Of a DNA stretch of 64,000 nt, positions 52,901-62,289 are shown one piece after another. Source of the DNA: Paenibacillus sp. N3.4 (GTDB lineage: Bacteria; Bacillota; Bacilli; Paenibacillales; NBRC-103111); NCBI RefSeq assembly GCF_008017805.1, contig NZ_VRTT01000005.1:62001-126000 (forward strand). Reading direction: 5' to 3'. The translations under genes were made by a program, and so were the position numbers. Position 1 is the stretch's first letter. Every line of letters begins with the position of its first letter. The notes under the pieces are model-generated. The model ran no database searches. It had not been told where the DNA came from and saw nothing but the letters and a program-made list of their open reading frames with translations.

Positions 52901-54469
52901 TCATATCATCACATGTATGCTTTTCAGTTTATTGACGTAAGCTTCCCATTCCTGATCGATACCGCCTTTGACGACCCAGCGAATGAAAGTCTGCCTTACA
53001 TAGGCCTTGACGTTTATCTGCAATTGCGTTAGTTTGTCGCGGTCGTCGGGCGAGTAGGCGACATAGTCAGGAAAGAACTTGTCGAGCGGAGCGACGATCG
53101 GCTCGTAAAGCGCTACGGCTTGGGAGCGATTAGAATTGCTGTTTCCCGGCAAAAAGCGGAGTTTGGCAGCCAAATCCGGCGTCATGGCCGAGAGAGCATC
53201 CACATTGGGAAAATCGCCCTCGCTCCCGGTTTCCGGAAAAATGTCGTAAGTACCATCGCTATTTTTCCTCGTCCCTTGTCCGAATAATCCATACGTTTCT
53301 TGTACAGTCCAATCGGGATCGGCCAACAAATCTGCCAGACGTGCTGAGGCAATCGGATACTTATTATTTTTGAAAATGGTGAACTGATTATTGCGGACGA
53401 TCCATGTTTGCTGCCGAAACAGTTGTTTGGAGACGTCTTGGGCTTTTGGTGGAAGCATGGGCACATATACGTCGGGATTAGGATTGCTGTAGGCTTCAAT
53501 GGATCCGACGATCTCCGGTCTGGCCATCAATTTGGCATAATAAGCGCTCCAGTCGTCCGTGAATACTTCAGGAGGAATCAATCCTTCTTCATACAGCTTA
53601 TGCAAGTAGGCCAGCGGCTTTTTGATCTCCGGGTTTATTGCCTGGAATCGGACTTTGCCGTTCTCGATCGACACATAGTTTTCGTCCGGCACCAGGATGC
53701 CGAAGGAACCCCCGTATAAGTCCAATTGACCGCCCACATATTGATCCCAACGGAAATAATAAGGGATAATTTCCTTCGGAATGTCTCCAGTTCCGGCGTT
53801 CGCCTTGAATTGCGCAAGCGCAAATGCAAATTGTTCGGTTGTTTTCGGAACCTCCAAACCGAGCTGATTTAACCATTTCTTGTTGATCAGCCATTGATCG
53901 CGTATGCCCAAATATACGTTATTTTGTTGAATAAGGCCTAAACTGTAAATATCGCCATTTGCGGCAGTCATCGCTTTCTTTGCTGCCGGATTCGATTGGA
54001 GCGCTTTCATCCAATTGGGCGCATATTGCAGCATATCCGAGAACGCTACGATATCCCCGGCCGCTTGCGCAGCTTCCATTTGATGCGGCGATATGTCGGA
54101 ACGCAGCATGAGATCGGGGTATTGCCGGGAGGCAAACATCAGATTCAGCTTGTCCCTGTTGTCGACGGAGATTTGCCTGATATCAAGGTGAATTCCGCTT
54201 TTCTCCTCCAAAGCCTGAAAAAATTTCGATTGGTTGTAGTCGCCTTTAAACGACGTGACGACAACGGTCTTCAGCGTAATCGGCTGGTTGACGATTGGAT
54301 ACCCGGTCAAATTGACAGCGACGCCATTCTCCATAATCTGATTCGCAGTCGTTTCCCTGGAACCGCCTGAAGTGCCGCTGAAATTGGAAATTGCCGTTTG
54401 TTTGCATCCCGTCAAGAGGATGGCGGACCCTAACGAGACGACGAGAAGCAAATTGGCGCTCTTGTTCAC
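52901..54469 (-). CDS. Extracellular solute-binding lipoprotein (LplA-type), orphan copy
   Basis: The start is taken as GTG 54469, 10 bases after AAAGGAGGA, giving 522 residues. A lipoprotein signal with LLTGC (Cys near 22) is present. The mature part is a large family 1 binding protein of the LplA kind (YPIVNQPITLKTVVVTS, YPDLMLRSDISP, FTIFKNNKYPIASARLADLLA). It is paralogous to the protein encoded at 57365-59020 and lies on the other side of the AraC regulator, without its own permeases. It could share the downstream Lpl-type permeases. Confidence 0.88.
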   Translation of the reverse strand: MNKSANLLLVVSLGSAILLTGCKQTAISNFSGTSGGSRETTANQIMENGVAVNLTGYPIVNQPITLKTVVVTSFKGDYNQSKFFQALEEKSGIHLDIRQISVDNRDKLNLMFASRQYPDLMLRSDISPHQMEAAQAAGDIVAFSDMLQYAPNWMKALQSNPAAKKAMTAANGDIYSLGLIQQNNVYLGIRDQWLINKKWLNQLGLEVPKTTEQFAFALAQFKANAGTGDIPKEIIPYYFRWDQYVGGQLDLYGGSFGILVPDENYVSIENGKVRFQAINPEIKKPLAYLHKLYEEGLIPPEVFTDDWSAYYAKLMARPEIVGSIEAYSNPNPDVYVPMLPPKAQDVSKQLFRQQTWIVRNNQFTIFKNNKYPIASARLADLLADPDWTVQETYGLFGQGTRKNSDGTYDIFPETGSEGDFPNVDALSAMTPDLAAKLRFLPGNSNSNRSQAVALYEPIVAPLDKFFPDYVAYSPDDRDKLTQLQINVKAYVRQTFIRWVVKGGIDQEWEAYVNKLKSIHVMI

Positions 54470-54755
54470 GACTCCAACTCCTCCTTTGTTTTTCGGCTCA
54501 TCGTTCGAATGCAATAGTGTTAATTATCATATCAAGGGAATATTGTTTCGTAAATATGCGGTTGTTGGGGCATAGTCCATTCTTCCAAAATGGCCAATTG
54601 ACAGCTTGACGAATGTACAATTGCAGAAGGATGCGTTATATTAATTACGAATACGGCATGAAAGCGCAACTGTGAATGCATCGGGGAAGGGGCCTCGGCG
54701 GAAGGGGCTTTATCGGTCGTTACACTGTAAGGGCTTACACGAAAGGCGGAGTGCG

Positions 54756-57026
54756 ATGCTTTGGCCAAAACGAAACGTTTTGCAAACGAACCGACTGTTT
54801 CTGCGCTATTTGTTTTCCTATATGCTGGTACTGATCATTCCCCTCGCGATCATCACCATGCTGGTTTACAATTATTTCTTCCAATTATTGAAAGAAGAAG
54901 TGATCAAGAACAACGTGAATATTCTCCAGCATGTCGTCACAACCGTCGATACGAATATTACCGGCATGAACACGGTTGCCTACCAAATATACAGCAATCC
55001 GGACCTGACTACACAGCAAATCGGCGACGATCCGTATCATACATCCAGAGGCATCGATCAATTAAAGAGTTATATTTCCGGCAGCAACTTTGTAGGCGAT
55101 GTCGTCGTATATTACAACCAATTGAATAGGTTTGTCTCCTCAACGCGAACTTATACGATGAAAGAATTTTTGAAAACGTTTTATAACGGAGCCATCTCGG
55201 AGGAACAATTTCAAACCGCGACCCGGAACACAAAAGGCAATGCGGTTTGGGTACCGGAGAGCGATGCTGGAGGAGGCGAATTAGGCCGTGTCGTGAGCTA
55301 CCTTGTACCCAACAGTTCCAATTATGACAAACGCATGGTGTTGTTTGTCATCAAGGAGCGGGCATTTCAACAGATTATGAGCAGTGATAAAGGCAATATA
55401 ATGGCGATAAATCCGGATCATAAGACCGTCGCCGCATATAAAGAGGTCACTCGTCCCGACGAGTTGGAGTTAATGGCTATTATTCAACCGGATCAGCTTA
55501 AGCATTCGACAGTAAAGAAGGTCGGCTCCTCGTCCAATTTCGTTTCTTACATCCAGTCCGCGGAAACCGGCTGGAGCTACTTAATGGTGATGCCAGTCGG
55601 AGAAGCGATGAGCCAGGTATTCGCTGCCAAGAATGCCTTCCAGTGGACGCTCTTTCTCATCATGCTCGCCGTTGGCTTGCTGATTTTGTTCAATATGCGT
55701 GTGAATTATCGTCCCATCCGCCAGCTGCGCTTGTTTGCGGAATCGGAGACCGGAAGCATAGCTGAAACCGGCAACGAGTTCGAAGCGGTACGGATGACCA
55801 TTAACCGGATCAATCATACGAACAAGTTGTTGAACGATCAGGTTAAAAGCAATCACAGCGCGGTCAAAGACTTCCTGTTGAACAACCTGATTCGAGGTTC
55901 TTTCCCGCATGTGGATACCTTTAACGACAGGGGCAGAGATATCGGCATTTCCTTCAGCAACCCAGATTTTCGCGTCGTCATCTTCTCCACGGGCTTTTCG
56001 GATCGACAGCAGAAGCAGTCAGCTGCTTTGCTTCCCGAACTCGTCGAGTTGTTAGAACGAGTACTTCCTGGCGAAATCGAAGGCTATGGCCGCATGAACA
56101 TCGACAATCATCTAATTTTTATTTTGTCTGACGGCCAGGAATCGGACCGTCAGGCGATGCACAACACGTTAACGCAAATGCAGCAGATCATGATGAGCCG
56201 GCTGCGCGTCAATGTTGCGGTCGGTGTCGGCAACGGCTGTACGGAAGCGGGACAGATCGGCAAATCTTGCATCGAAGCGTATACGGCGCTCGATTACCGG
56301 CTGATCAAAGGAACGGACCAAATCATTTACTTCGAAGAAATCCAAAACAGCACCAAAGCGGAGTTTCCATACCCGGTAGAAGAACTGAGGACGCTCGAAT
56401 TGTCCATCATTGAAGGTAACACCGAGCAAATCTCATTGACCGTGACGGAACTAGTGGACAAAATTACCCGGTGTGACATGCCCTTGTTCGAAGCCCGTTG
56501 TCTGTGTTTCGATATTATCAATACGGTGCTGAAAACGATGCAGATGATCAATAAAAAGTTTGTCTGGTTGGACAAAGGATATATCGATGTCATTTCGCTA
56601 GCTCAATTTGAAACCGTGAAGGAGCTCGGACGGAGCATCAACGAGGTTTGTCAGACAATCTGCAAGTACATTAAGGATAATCGCGAGAAGCATGATCAGG
56701 AGCTGCTTCAGCAACTGATCGCCTATATCGAAAAAAATTACCACGACACGAACTTTACGGTCCAGAACATGGCCGATCATTTTAACATGTCCCTTTCCAA
56801 TTTGAGCTACTATTTCAAGAAATATTTTGGCCAGAACATTTCCGATTACATGAATTACCTGCGTATTGAAAAAGCTAAGCAATTGCTTAGCTCAACGGAG
56901 AAACCGCTGATCGAGATCATTTCTGAGATCGGGTACTGCGACGTATCGAGTTTCGTGCGCAAGTTTAAGAAGGAAGTCGGCACGACGCCTGGCGTTTTCC
57001 GCAAACTTATGTATAAAAGTATATGA
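54756..57026 (+). CDS. Membrane-bound AraC-family regulator (sensor/HTH)
   Basis: About 756 residues from ATG 54756, with GGCGGAG before it. A membrane segment lies near residues 17-40, a large extracellular sensor region follows, then a second segment near 297-317 (TLFLIMLAVGLLILF). The cytoplasmic part contains a linker and a C-terminal AraC double helix-turn-helix (ADHFNMSLSNLSYYFKKYFG and IISEIGYCDVSSFVRKF). This class is common in Paenibacillus next to sugar ABC operons and acts directly as a one-component membrane regulator. It most likely controls both flanking binding-protein genes. Confidence 0.9.
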   Translation: MLWPKRNVLQTNRLFLRYLFSYMLVLIIPLAIITMLVYNYFFQLLKEEVIKNNVNILQHVVTTVDTNITGMNTVAYQIYSNPDLTTQQIGDDPYHTSRGIDQLKSYISGSNFVGDVVVYYNQLNRFVSSTRTYTMKEFLKTFYNGAISEEQFQTATRNTKGNAVWVPESDAGGGELGRVVSYLVPNSSNYDKRMVLFVIKERAFQQIMSSDKGNIMAINPDHKTVAAYKEVTRPDELELMAIIQPDQLKHSTVKKVGSSSNFVSYIQSAETGWSYLMVMPVGEAMSQVFAAKNAFQWTLFLIMLAVGLLILFNMRVNYRPIRQLRLFAESETGSIAETGNEFEAVRMTINRINHTNKLLNDQVKSNHSAVKDFLLNNLIRGSFPHVDTFNDRGRDIGISFSNPDFRVVIFSTGFSDRQQKQSAALLPELVELLERVLPGEIEGYGRMNIDNHLIFILSDGQESDRQAMHNTLTQMQQIMMSRLRVNVAVGVGNGCTEAGQIGKSCIEAYTALDYRLIKGTDQIIYFEEIQNSTKAEFPYPVEELRTLELSIIEGNTEQISLTVTELVDKITRCDMPLFEARCLCFDIINTVLKTMQMINKKFVWLDKGYIDVISLAQFETVKELGRSINEVCQTICKYIKDNREKHDQELLQQLIAYIEKNYHDTNFTVQNMADHFNMSLSNLSYYFKKYFGQNISDYMNYLRIEKAKQLLSSTEKPLIEIISEIGYCDVSSFVRKFKKEVGTTPGVFRKLMYKSI

Positions 57027-57061
57027 TAGGTTCTTCCGAAGAATAAAGCGGAATTGATCAG

Positions 57062-57120
57062 CCGGCTTTCGATAACAACGCATCGTTGATGCGTTATTAT
57101 CGGAAGCCGGTTGTTTTGTT
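57062..57120 (+). terminator. Terminator after the AraC regulator gene
   Basis: CCGGCTTTCGATAACAACGCAT pairs with ATGCGTTATTATCGGAAGCCGG and is followed by TTGTTTTGTT. It separates the regulator from the ABC operon. The rest of the gap to 57365 shows no gene. Confidence 0.8.
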
Positions 57121-57364
57121 GTGATGCACATGATTAGAAGAAAAGCATACTGTCCTTACAAAGGAAGCCGCTCATGCAAGCGGAAGCCTTGCGGTGCTTG
57201 GGTATTCAGCCTGTGGAAGAAAAGCATACCGTCATTTAACGACATATTTACGTTTCTGCGACACATCTGCTAGCCTGAAGAAGCGATCGATCCGCAAATT
57301 GAAAATGAAATCGGTTACATATCGGTGGCAATACGCCAAAAATATGATTTTGGGGGGAGCACAA

Positions 57365-59020
57365 ATGAGAGGGAAAATGGGCAGGATTGTTTCAGGAATC
57401 GTTTGCACGGCAATGCTCGGCGGCTTTTTAATCGGGTGTTCAGATAACGCCGGCAATGCCGGGGAGATGAGGTCCGCCTCAAACGACGGCAGCGGCAAGG
57501 AAACGCAGCTGCTTGATGGCGGCGTGACGAATGCGACGGGCTATCCGATAGCGGCATCTCCGATCACATTGAATGTGGGCATCGTTTACGGCGCTCATAT
57601 GGGAGATTTTACGAAGTACGATATTTGGAAAAAAATTGAGGAAAAGACCAACATCAAAATCAATCTGAAAGTGTACAGCGATGTGGAGAAGGTCAATCTG
57701 ATGTTTAGCAGCCGGGATTATCCGGACATCATTCTGCGAATGGACTCGGCGCCGCAGGCGATTTCCGATGCGGTTGATGCGCAAGATATCGTCAGCATTA
57801 ACGACCTTTTGAAGTATGCTCCAAATTGGGGCAAGTTTTTCGAGTCCAATCTGGATTTGAAGCAGCAAGCTTTGATGCCAGACGGCAAATTGTACGGCTT
57901 TCCGTTTGCGCTGATTGACGAATACAGCTACAACTTGCGGGACCAGTGGTTTATTAACCGGAAATGGCTGGATGAACTTGGACTGAAAATACCAACCACG
58001 ACAGAAGAATTCAAAAACGTGCTGACGGCTTTTAAAGAGAACGCCGGCAAGGGCTCGATTCCTAAAAACGCGACCCCTTACTATATTCAGTACGGCAGCA
58101 ATATCGGCGGACAGTTCGATATGTACGCTTCGTTTGGAGTCTATGCCCCTGGCAGTTACTTTATTGTCGAGGATGGCAAATTCAAATCCCAGGCGACCAA
58201 TCCGGACTTGAAAGAGCCGATCCGCTATTTGGCCGATCTATACAAGAACGGGCTGATCGTTCCGGAAGCCTTCACAGATGACTGGGGCAAATATACGGCC
58301 GCCATTTCGTCCAATCCGCCGATGATCGGTTCGATGACCTCTTACAACGATCAGAATGAAGGCTATAAGGATGGGAAATGGTGGTACCCGATGGCACCGC
58401 TCCAATCTCCCAACGGCAAACAGCCGAACATTCGCCGCCAGACCCGCAGCATTTGGCCGAGAAACTTTGTCATTTTCAAAAACAACAAATACCCCGTGGC
58501 GTCTGCAAGGTTAGCGGATATGTTGGCGGAACCGGACTGGTCCATGATGATGAACTATGGCAAGGAAGGCGTGGCATGGACGAAAGGAGCCGACGGCAAA
58601 TATCAATTGACGAATCAAAAAATCGAAGCGGACGCCGATAAAGGGCTTGCCAATTACGGCATTGCGCTGCTCGACGAGAATATGTTCAAAAATAAAATTG
58701 TCAATGCCAATGTCAACAAGGAAGGTACAAGAGAATGGGCATACGACAACATTTATAAAAAATATTTGCCGGCTAAAAACCTGAATTACCCGCCGGTGCC
58801 TGCCGGATTGCTGAAAGACACAGAAAAACTGCGTATGGCGGATCTGGATAAGGCCATTAACGATTATATCAAGACGACCATTGCAAACTGGATTTCGGGC
58901 AAAGGCAATGTAGATACCGAATGGGATGCTTATGTAAAAAAATTGCAGAGTCTTGGCCTGGATGAGTTCATGCAGCTAAATCAAAAACAGTTGGATGCAG
59001 CCGCCAAGCTGGGCAAGTAA
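57365..59020 (+). CDS. Extracellular solute-binding lipoprotein (LplA-type)
   Basis: ATG 57365 follows GGGGGGAGCACAA; the longer frame back to 57194 is not supported. The 551-residue protein has a lipoprotein signal with FLIGC (Cys near 24), then an LplA-type binding protein: YPIAASPITLNVGIVYG, YPDIILRMDSAP, FVIFKNNKYPVASARLADMLA. It is the first gene of an operon with two Lpl-type permeases. Ligand unknown, but the downstream sialidase-like and beta-helix proteins point to a complex glycan. Confidence 0.9.
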   Translation: MRGKMGRIVSGIVCTAMLGGFLIGCSDNAGNAGEMRSASNDGSGKETQLLDGGVTNATGYPIAASPITLNVGIVYGAHMGDFTKYDIWKKIEEKTNIKINLKVYSDVEKVNLMFSSRDYPDIILRMDSAPQAISDAVDAQDIVSINDLLKYAPNWGKFFESNLDLKQQALMPDGKLYGFPFALIDEYSYNLRDQWFINRKWLDELGLKIPTTTEEFKNVLTAFKENAGKGSIPKNATPYYIQYGSNIGGQFDMYASFGVYAPGSYFIVEDGKFKSQATNPDLKEPIRYLADLYKNGLIVPEAFTDDWGKYTAAISSNPPMIGSMTSYNDQNEGYKDGKWWYPMAPLQSPNGKQPNIRRQTRSIWPRNFVIFKNNKYPVASARLADMLAEPDWSMMMNYGKEGVAWTKGADGKYQLTNQKIEADADKGLANYGIALLDENMFKNKIVNANVNKEGTREWAYDNIYKKYLPAKNLNYPPVPAGLLKDTEKLRMADLDKAINDYIKTTIANWISGKGNVDTEWDAYVKKLQSLGLDEFMQLNQKQLDAAAKLGK

Positions 59021-59029
59021 CCGACATCG

Positions 59030-59055
59030 GGAAATCGGGCAGCAGCCCGGTTTCC
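59030..59055 (+). other. Stem-loop between binding-protein and permease genes
   Basis: GGAAATCGGGC, an AGCA loop and GCCCGGTTTCC (one G-T pair), with no T-run. It occupies the same place as the hairpin at 21832-21859 and may raise binding-protein mRNA over the permeases. Confidence 0.5.
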
Positions 59056-59086
59056 GCATCCATCGAACGTACGGGAGGAATTCAAC

Positions 59087-60046
59087 ATGATCGATTCGAA
59101 TCCGGCGATCCGGGCGCAAGCCCCAACGCGGTTGTTTTGCAGAAAACTGCTCAAAGTAAAAGAAAATCTCGGTTTGTACGTTCTGGTCCTTCCTGCGCTG
59201 ATCTATGTCCTTTTATTCGAATATGTGCCTTTATACGGCGTGTTGATTGCCTTTGAAAACTTTAAACCGGTTAAAGGCATATTGGGAAGCGAATGGGTAG
59301 GCCTGTATCATTTCGAACGGTTTTTCAAGCTGGATATGTTTTGGACACTGATCAAAAATACGCTATCACTGAGCCTGTACTCCTTATTGGCAGGTTTTCC
59401 GATTCCGATTATTCTTGCTTTGGCGCTGAATAGCGCGAACAGCAAGCGGTTAAAAAACATCGTGCAGACGGTAACGTATGCGCCCCATTTCATATCGACG
59501 GTCATATTGGTCGGCATGCTTAACGTGTTTCTAGCTCCACGCTTAGGGATTGTCAGCCAGTTCCTGAATTTCATAGGCCTGACGAGCGGTCCGTTGATGA
59601 TCCTTTCCGATCCCGGCTTCTTCGGGCACCTGTATGTATGGTCCGGCGTTTGGCAGGGCATGGGCTGGGGCAGCATCATCTACTTGGCGGCATTGTCGGG
59701 CGTGGATACTTCGCTGCATGAAGCGGCCATTGTGGACGGGGCGAATAAATTTCAGCGCGCCTTCTACATCGACCTGCCTTCGATCATGCCGACGATCGTT
59801 ACCCTGCTGATCTTGAACTGCGGCGGGATGTTGGGCGTCGGCTTCGAAAAAGCGTTTTTGATGCAAAATGCGTTGAATTTGGGCGCCTCCGAAGTGATTT
59901 CCACTTATGTCTACAAGGTGGGCCTGCTGCAGTCTCAGTACAGCTTTTCAGCGGCGGTCGGCCTATTTAATTCGGTTGTGAATTTGCTTCTGTTGTTATC
60001 GGTCAATAAACTGGCAAAAAAATTAGGACAAAGCGGAATTTTCTAA
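59087..60046 (+). CDS. Sugar ABC transporter permease (LplB-type)
   Basis: A 319-residue membrane protein with GGGAGGAATTC before the ATG. Six membrane segments and the EAA loop HEAAIVDGANKFQRAFYIDLP near residue 210 identify it as a CUT1 permease. VLPALIYVLLFEYVPLYGV at the N terminus is typical of the LplB subgroup. It pairs with the next permease. The ATPase is not encoded here. Confidence 0.92.
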   Translation: MIDSNPAIRAQAPTRLFCRKLLKVKENLGLYVLVLPALIYVLLFEYVPLYGVLIAFENFKPVKGILGSEWVGLYHFERFFKLDMFWTLIKNTLSLSLYSLLAGFPIPIILALALNSANSKRLKNIVQTVTYAPHFISTVILVGMLNVFLAPRLGIVSQFLNFIGLTSGPLMILSDPGFFGHLYVWSGVWQGMGWGSIIYLAALSGVDTSLHEAAIVDGANKFQRAFYIDLPSIMPTIVTLLILNCGGMLGVGFEKAFLMQNALNLGASEVISTYVYKVGLLQSQYSFSAAVGLFNSVVNLLLLLSVNKLAKKLGQSGIF

Positions 60047-60060
60047 AGGTGGGGGTCAGG

Positions 60061-60963
60061 GTGACAGGCATAACGCGCAAAAGCCGATCCGATATGGTTT
60101 ACGATACGCTGAATGGCATTTATTTACTTCTGATGTTGATCATTGTATTGTACCCGATGTATTTTATCGTGATTGCTTCCTTCAGTGACCCTTCCGCAGT
60201 TGGAACGGGCAGAGTATTTATATTTCCCAAGGGTATTAATTTGGATGGATACAAACTTATTTTCGCATACAAGCAATTATGGATCGGATACGGCAATACG
60301 GTGCTTTACACAATAGGCGGATCGCTGCTCAGCGTCAGTCTAACACTAATGACGGCATATGCTTTTTCGCGGGGAGACATGGTTGGCAGAGGCTTTATTG
60401 TTACGCTGTTTATTATCCCGATGTTTATCAGCGGGGGGCTGATCCCGACTTATTTGCTGGTAAAAAATCTGAATCTGATCAATAATCCGCTCATCGTCAT
60501 CATTCTCGGAAGCGTCAGTATGTGGAATATCATCATTACGAGAACGTTTTTCCAATCTACCATTCCCGTGGAGCTGTTTGAAGCGGCGAAGATGGACGGC
60601 TGCGGCAATATCGGCTATTTTACCAAAATCGTCCTGCCGCTTTCCAAAGCGATCATTGCCGTGCTGGTCGTGTTTACTGCGGTCAGCCAGTGGAACTCGT
60701 TTTTTAACGCATTGATTTATTTGAACGACCGGAATTATATCCCGCTTCAATTGGTGCTCAGGGAAATACTGACGAGCCAGACGCAAATGATGCAGCAGCT
60801 TGATCTCGGGATTGTGGACCAGGATATGGCGCAAAAAACGTTTTTGGCCGAGTCCGTCAAATACGGCATCATTATCATTTCCAGCTTGCCTGTTCTATGC
60901 ATATACCCGTTTGCGCAAAAGTATTTTGTCAAGGGAGTTATGATCGGTTCGCTGAAAGGGTAA
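60061..60963 (+). CDS. Sugar ABC transporter permease (YtcP-type)
   Basis: About 300 residues from GTG 60061 (AAAGGTGGGG before it); a GTG at 60049 is possible but closer to the ribosome site. It has six membrane segments and the EAA loop ELFEAAKMDGCGNIGYFTKIVLP near 180. NGIYLLLMLIIVLYPMYFIVIASFSDP is typical of the YtcP/LplC subgroup. It is the second half of the channel, followed by the sialidase-like gene 49 bases later. Confidence 0.92.
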   Translation: MTGITRKSRSDMVYDTLNGIYLLLMLIIVLYPMYFIVIASFSDPSAVGTGRVFIFPKGINLDGYKLIFAYKQLWIGYGNTVLYTIGGSLLSVSLTLMTAYAFSRGDMVGRGFIVTLFIIPMFISGGLIPTYLLVKNLNLINNPLIVIILGSVSMWNIIITRTFFQSTIPVELFEAAKMDGCGNIGYFTKIVLPLSKAIIAVLVVFTAVSQWNSFFNALIYLNDRNYIPLQLVLREILTSQTQMMQQLDLGIVDQDMAQKTFLAESVKYGIIIISSLPVLCIYPFAQKYFVKGVMIGSLKG

Positions 60964-61012
60964 AAACGGGATTTGAATGAACGAAACCTATACATGACGA
61001 AGAGGTGTAAAA

Positions 61013-62230
61013 ATGAAATTACTGGCCGACGAGTTTGTCAAAGTATACGAATCTGCCGATCCGTCCGGCATCTACTGCTATAGTCCCGGTCTCGCTCTGC
61101 TTCCGTCCGGCCGTTTAGCGGCTACGCTGGATCTTGGCGGACCTGGAGTGAGGCAGGCTCACGGAAAAGTGTTTACCTCGGACGACCAGGGCTTGACGTG
61201 GACGCATCGGACGGATTATCCGTATGTGCACGCGAGACCGTTTGTCGTCGGTCATGTTCTTTACGTGATCGGCCATAACGGCGATTTGACGATCATGCGT
61301 TCGGATGACGAGGGAGAAAACTGGACGGACCCGGTTCGACTGACCAGAGGCGAGGAATGGCATCAGGCACCTTGCAATGTCCATTACGCTAATGGATCGG
61401 TGTATCTGGTTATGGAAAAGCGCCTATACCGAAGCATCGAAAGCTGGCCCGTAGGCGAATTGGCGCCAATCCTGATGCGCGGAAGGACGGATTCCGACCT
61501 GACTGCTGCGGCAAACTGGACATTTGCCTCCGAGCTCGCCTTCTGCGATGCCGTTCCTGTGGAGAAGCTGGACTATTTCGGCGTTCCGTTCTTCCATAGC
61601 AATCCGCAGCGATACATCGATGTTGCGCCGAACAGGGGCTGCGCCCCGGCAGGTTGGCTGGAAACGAACGTGGTGCAGTTCGTCGACCAAGACCATGTGT
61701 GGAACGACCCTGCGGGGAAAACGTTTCATTTGTGGATGCGCGCTCATACGGGGGGAAGCGGTTATGCGGCCATCGCCAAAGTAGTGGAAGACGAGAACGG
61801 CGCGATGACGACCATGCTCGAAACCGTTCCATCGGGGAAGCACGTTGTTTTCGTGCCCTGCCCGGGCGGACAAATGAAATTTCATATCCTGTTCGACGAA
61901 CGTACGCAATTGTATTGGCTGCTAAGTACGCAGGCAACGGATAGCATGACGAAAGCGGACAGACTGCCGCCCGACCGGTACAATTTGCCAAACAACGAGC
62001 GGACAAGATTGCAGCTGCATTTTTCAAGAAACTGCATCGATTGGTGCTTTGCTGGTTTGGTAGCTGCAGGAGCAACGGCGAAGCAATCGAGGCACTATGC
62101 CTCCATGGTGATCGACGGCGAGGACTTGCATATTTTGAGCCGATCGGGCGATGAGCGGTCCTTCAGTTCACACAACGGCAATTTCATATCGTTTCATACC
62201 GTTAAGCGGTTTCGCGAGCTTGTTTATTGA
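61013..62230 (+). CDS. BNR/Asp-box sialidase-like protein
   Basis: A 405-residue protein with GAAGAGGTG before the ATG. Two Asp-box motifs, SDDQGLTW (residues 56-63) and SDDEGENW (97-104), mark a six-bladed beta-propeller of the sialidase/neuraminidase superfamily. There is no signal peptide, so it should be cytoplasmic and act on an imported oligosaccharide. The canonical sialidase Arg triad is not assigned here, and the superfamily includes other glycosidases and lyases. It is in the same operon direction as the permeases. Confidence 0.7.
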   Translation: MKLLADEFVKVYESADPSGIYCYSPGLALLPSGRLAATLDLGGPGVRQAHGKVFTSDDQGLTWTHRTDYPYVHARPFVVGHVLYVIGHNGDLTIMRSDDEGENWTDPVRLTRGEEWHQAPCNVHYANGSVYLVMEKRLYRSIESWPVGELAPILMRGRTDSDLTAAANWTFASELAFCDAVPVEKLDYFGVPFFHSNPQRYIDVAPNRGCAPAGWLETNVVQFVDQDHVWNDPAGKTFHLWMRAHTGGSGYAAIAKVVEDENGAMTTMLETVPSGKHVVFVPCPGGQMKFHILFDERTQLYWLLSTQATDSMTKADRLPPDRYNLPNNERTRLQLHFSRNCIDWCFAGLVAAGATAKQSRHYASMVIDGEDLHILSRSGDERSFSSHNGNFISFHTVKRFRELVY

Positions 62231-62289
62231 CAAGAGAGAGAGAATTTTGATAACGGATAATAATGAAAAATTCCGAGGAGGAATGTCTT

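Noticed and set aside
54672..54755. Upstream start of the AraC regulator
   Set aside because: The extra residues are polar and unlike the family; GGCGGAG supports ATG 54756.
57194..57364. Upstream extension of the LplA-type lipoprotein
   Set aside because: It would bury the lipoprotein signal; GGGGGGAG supports ATG 57365.
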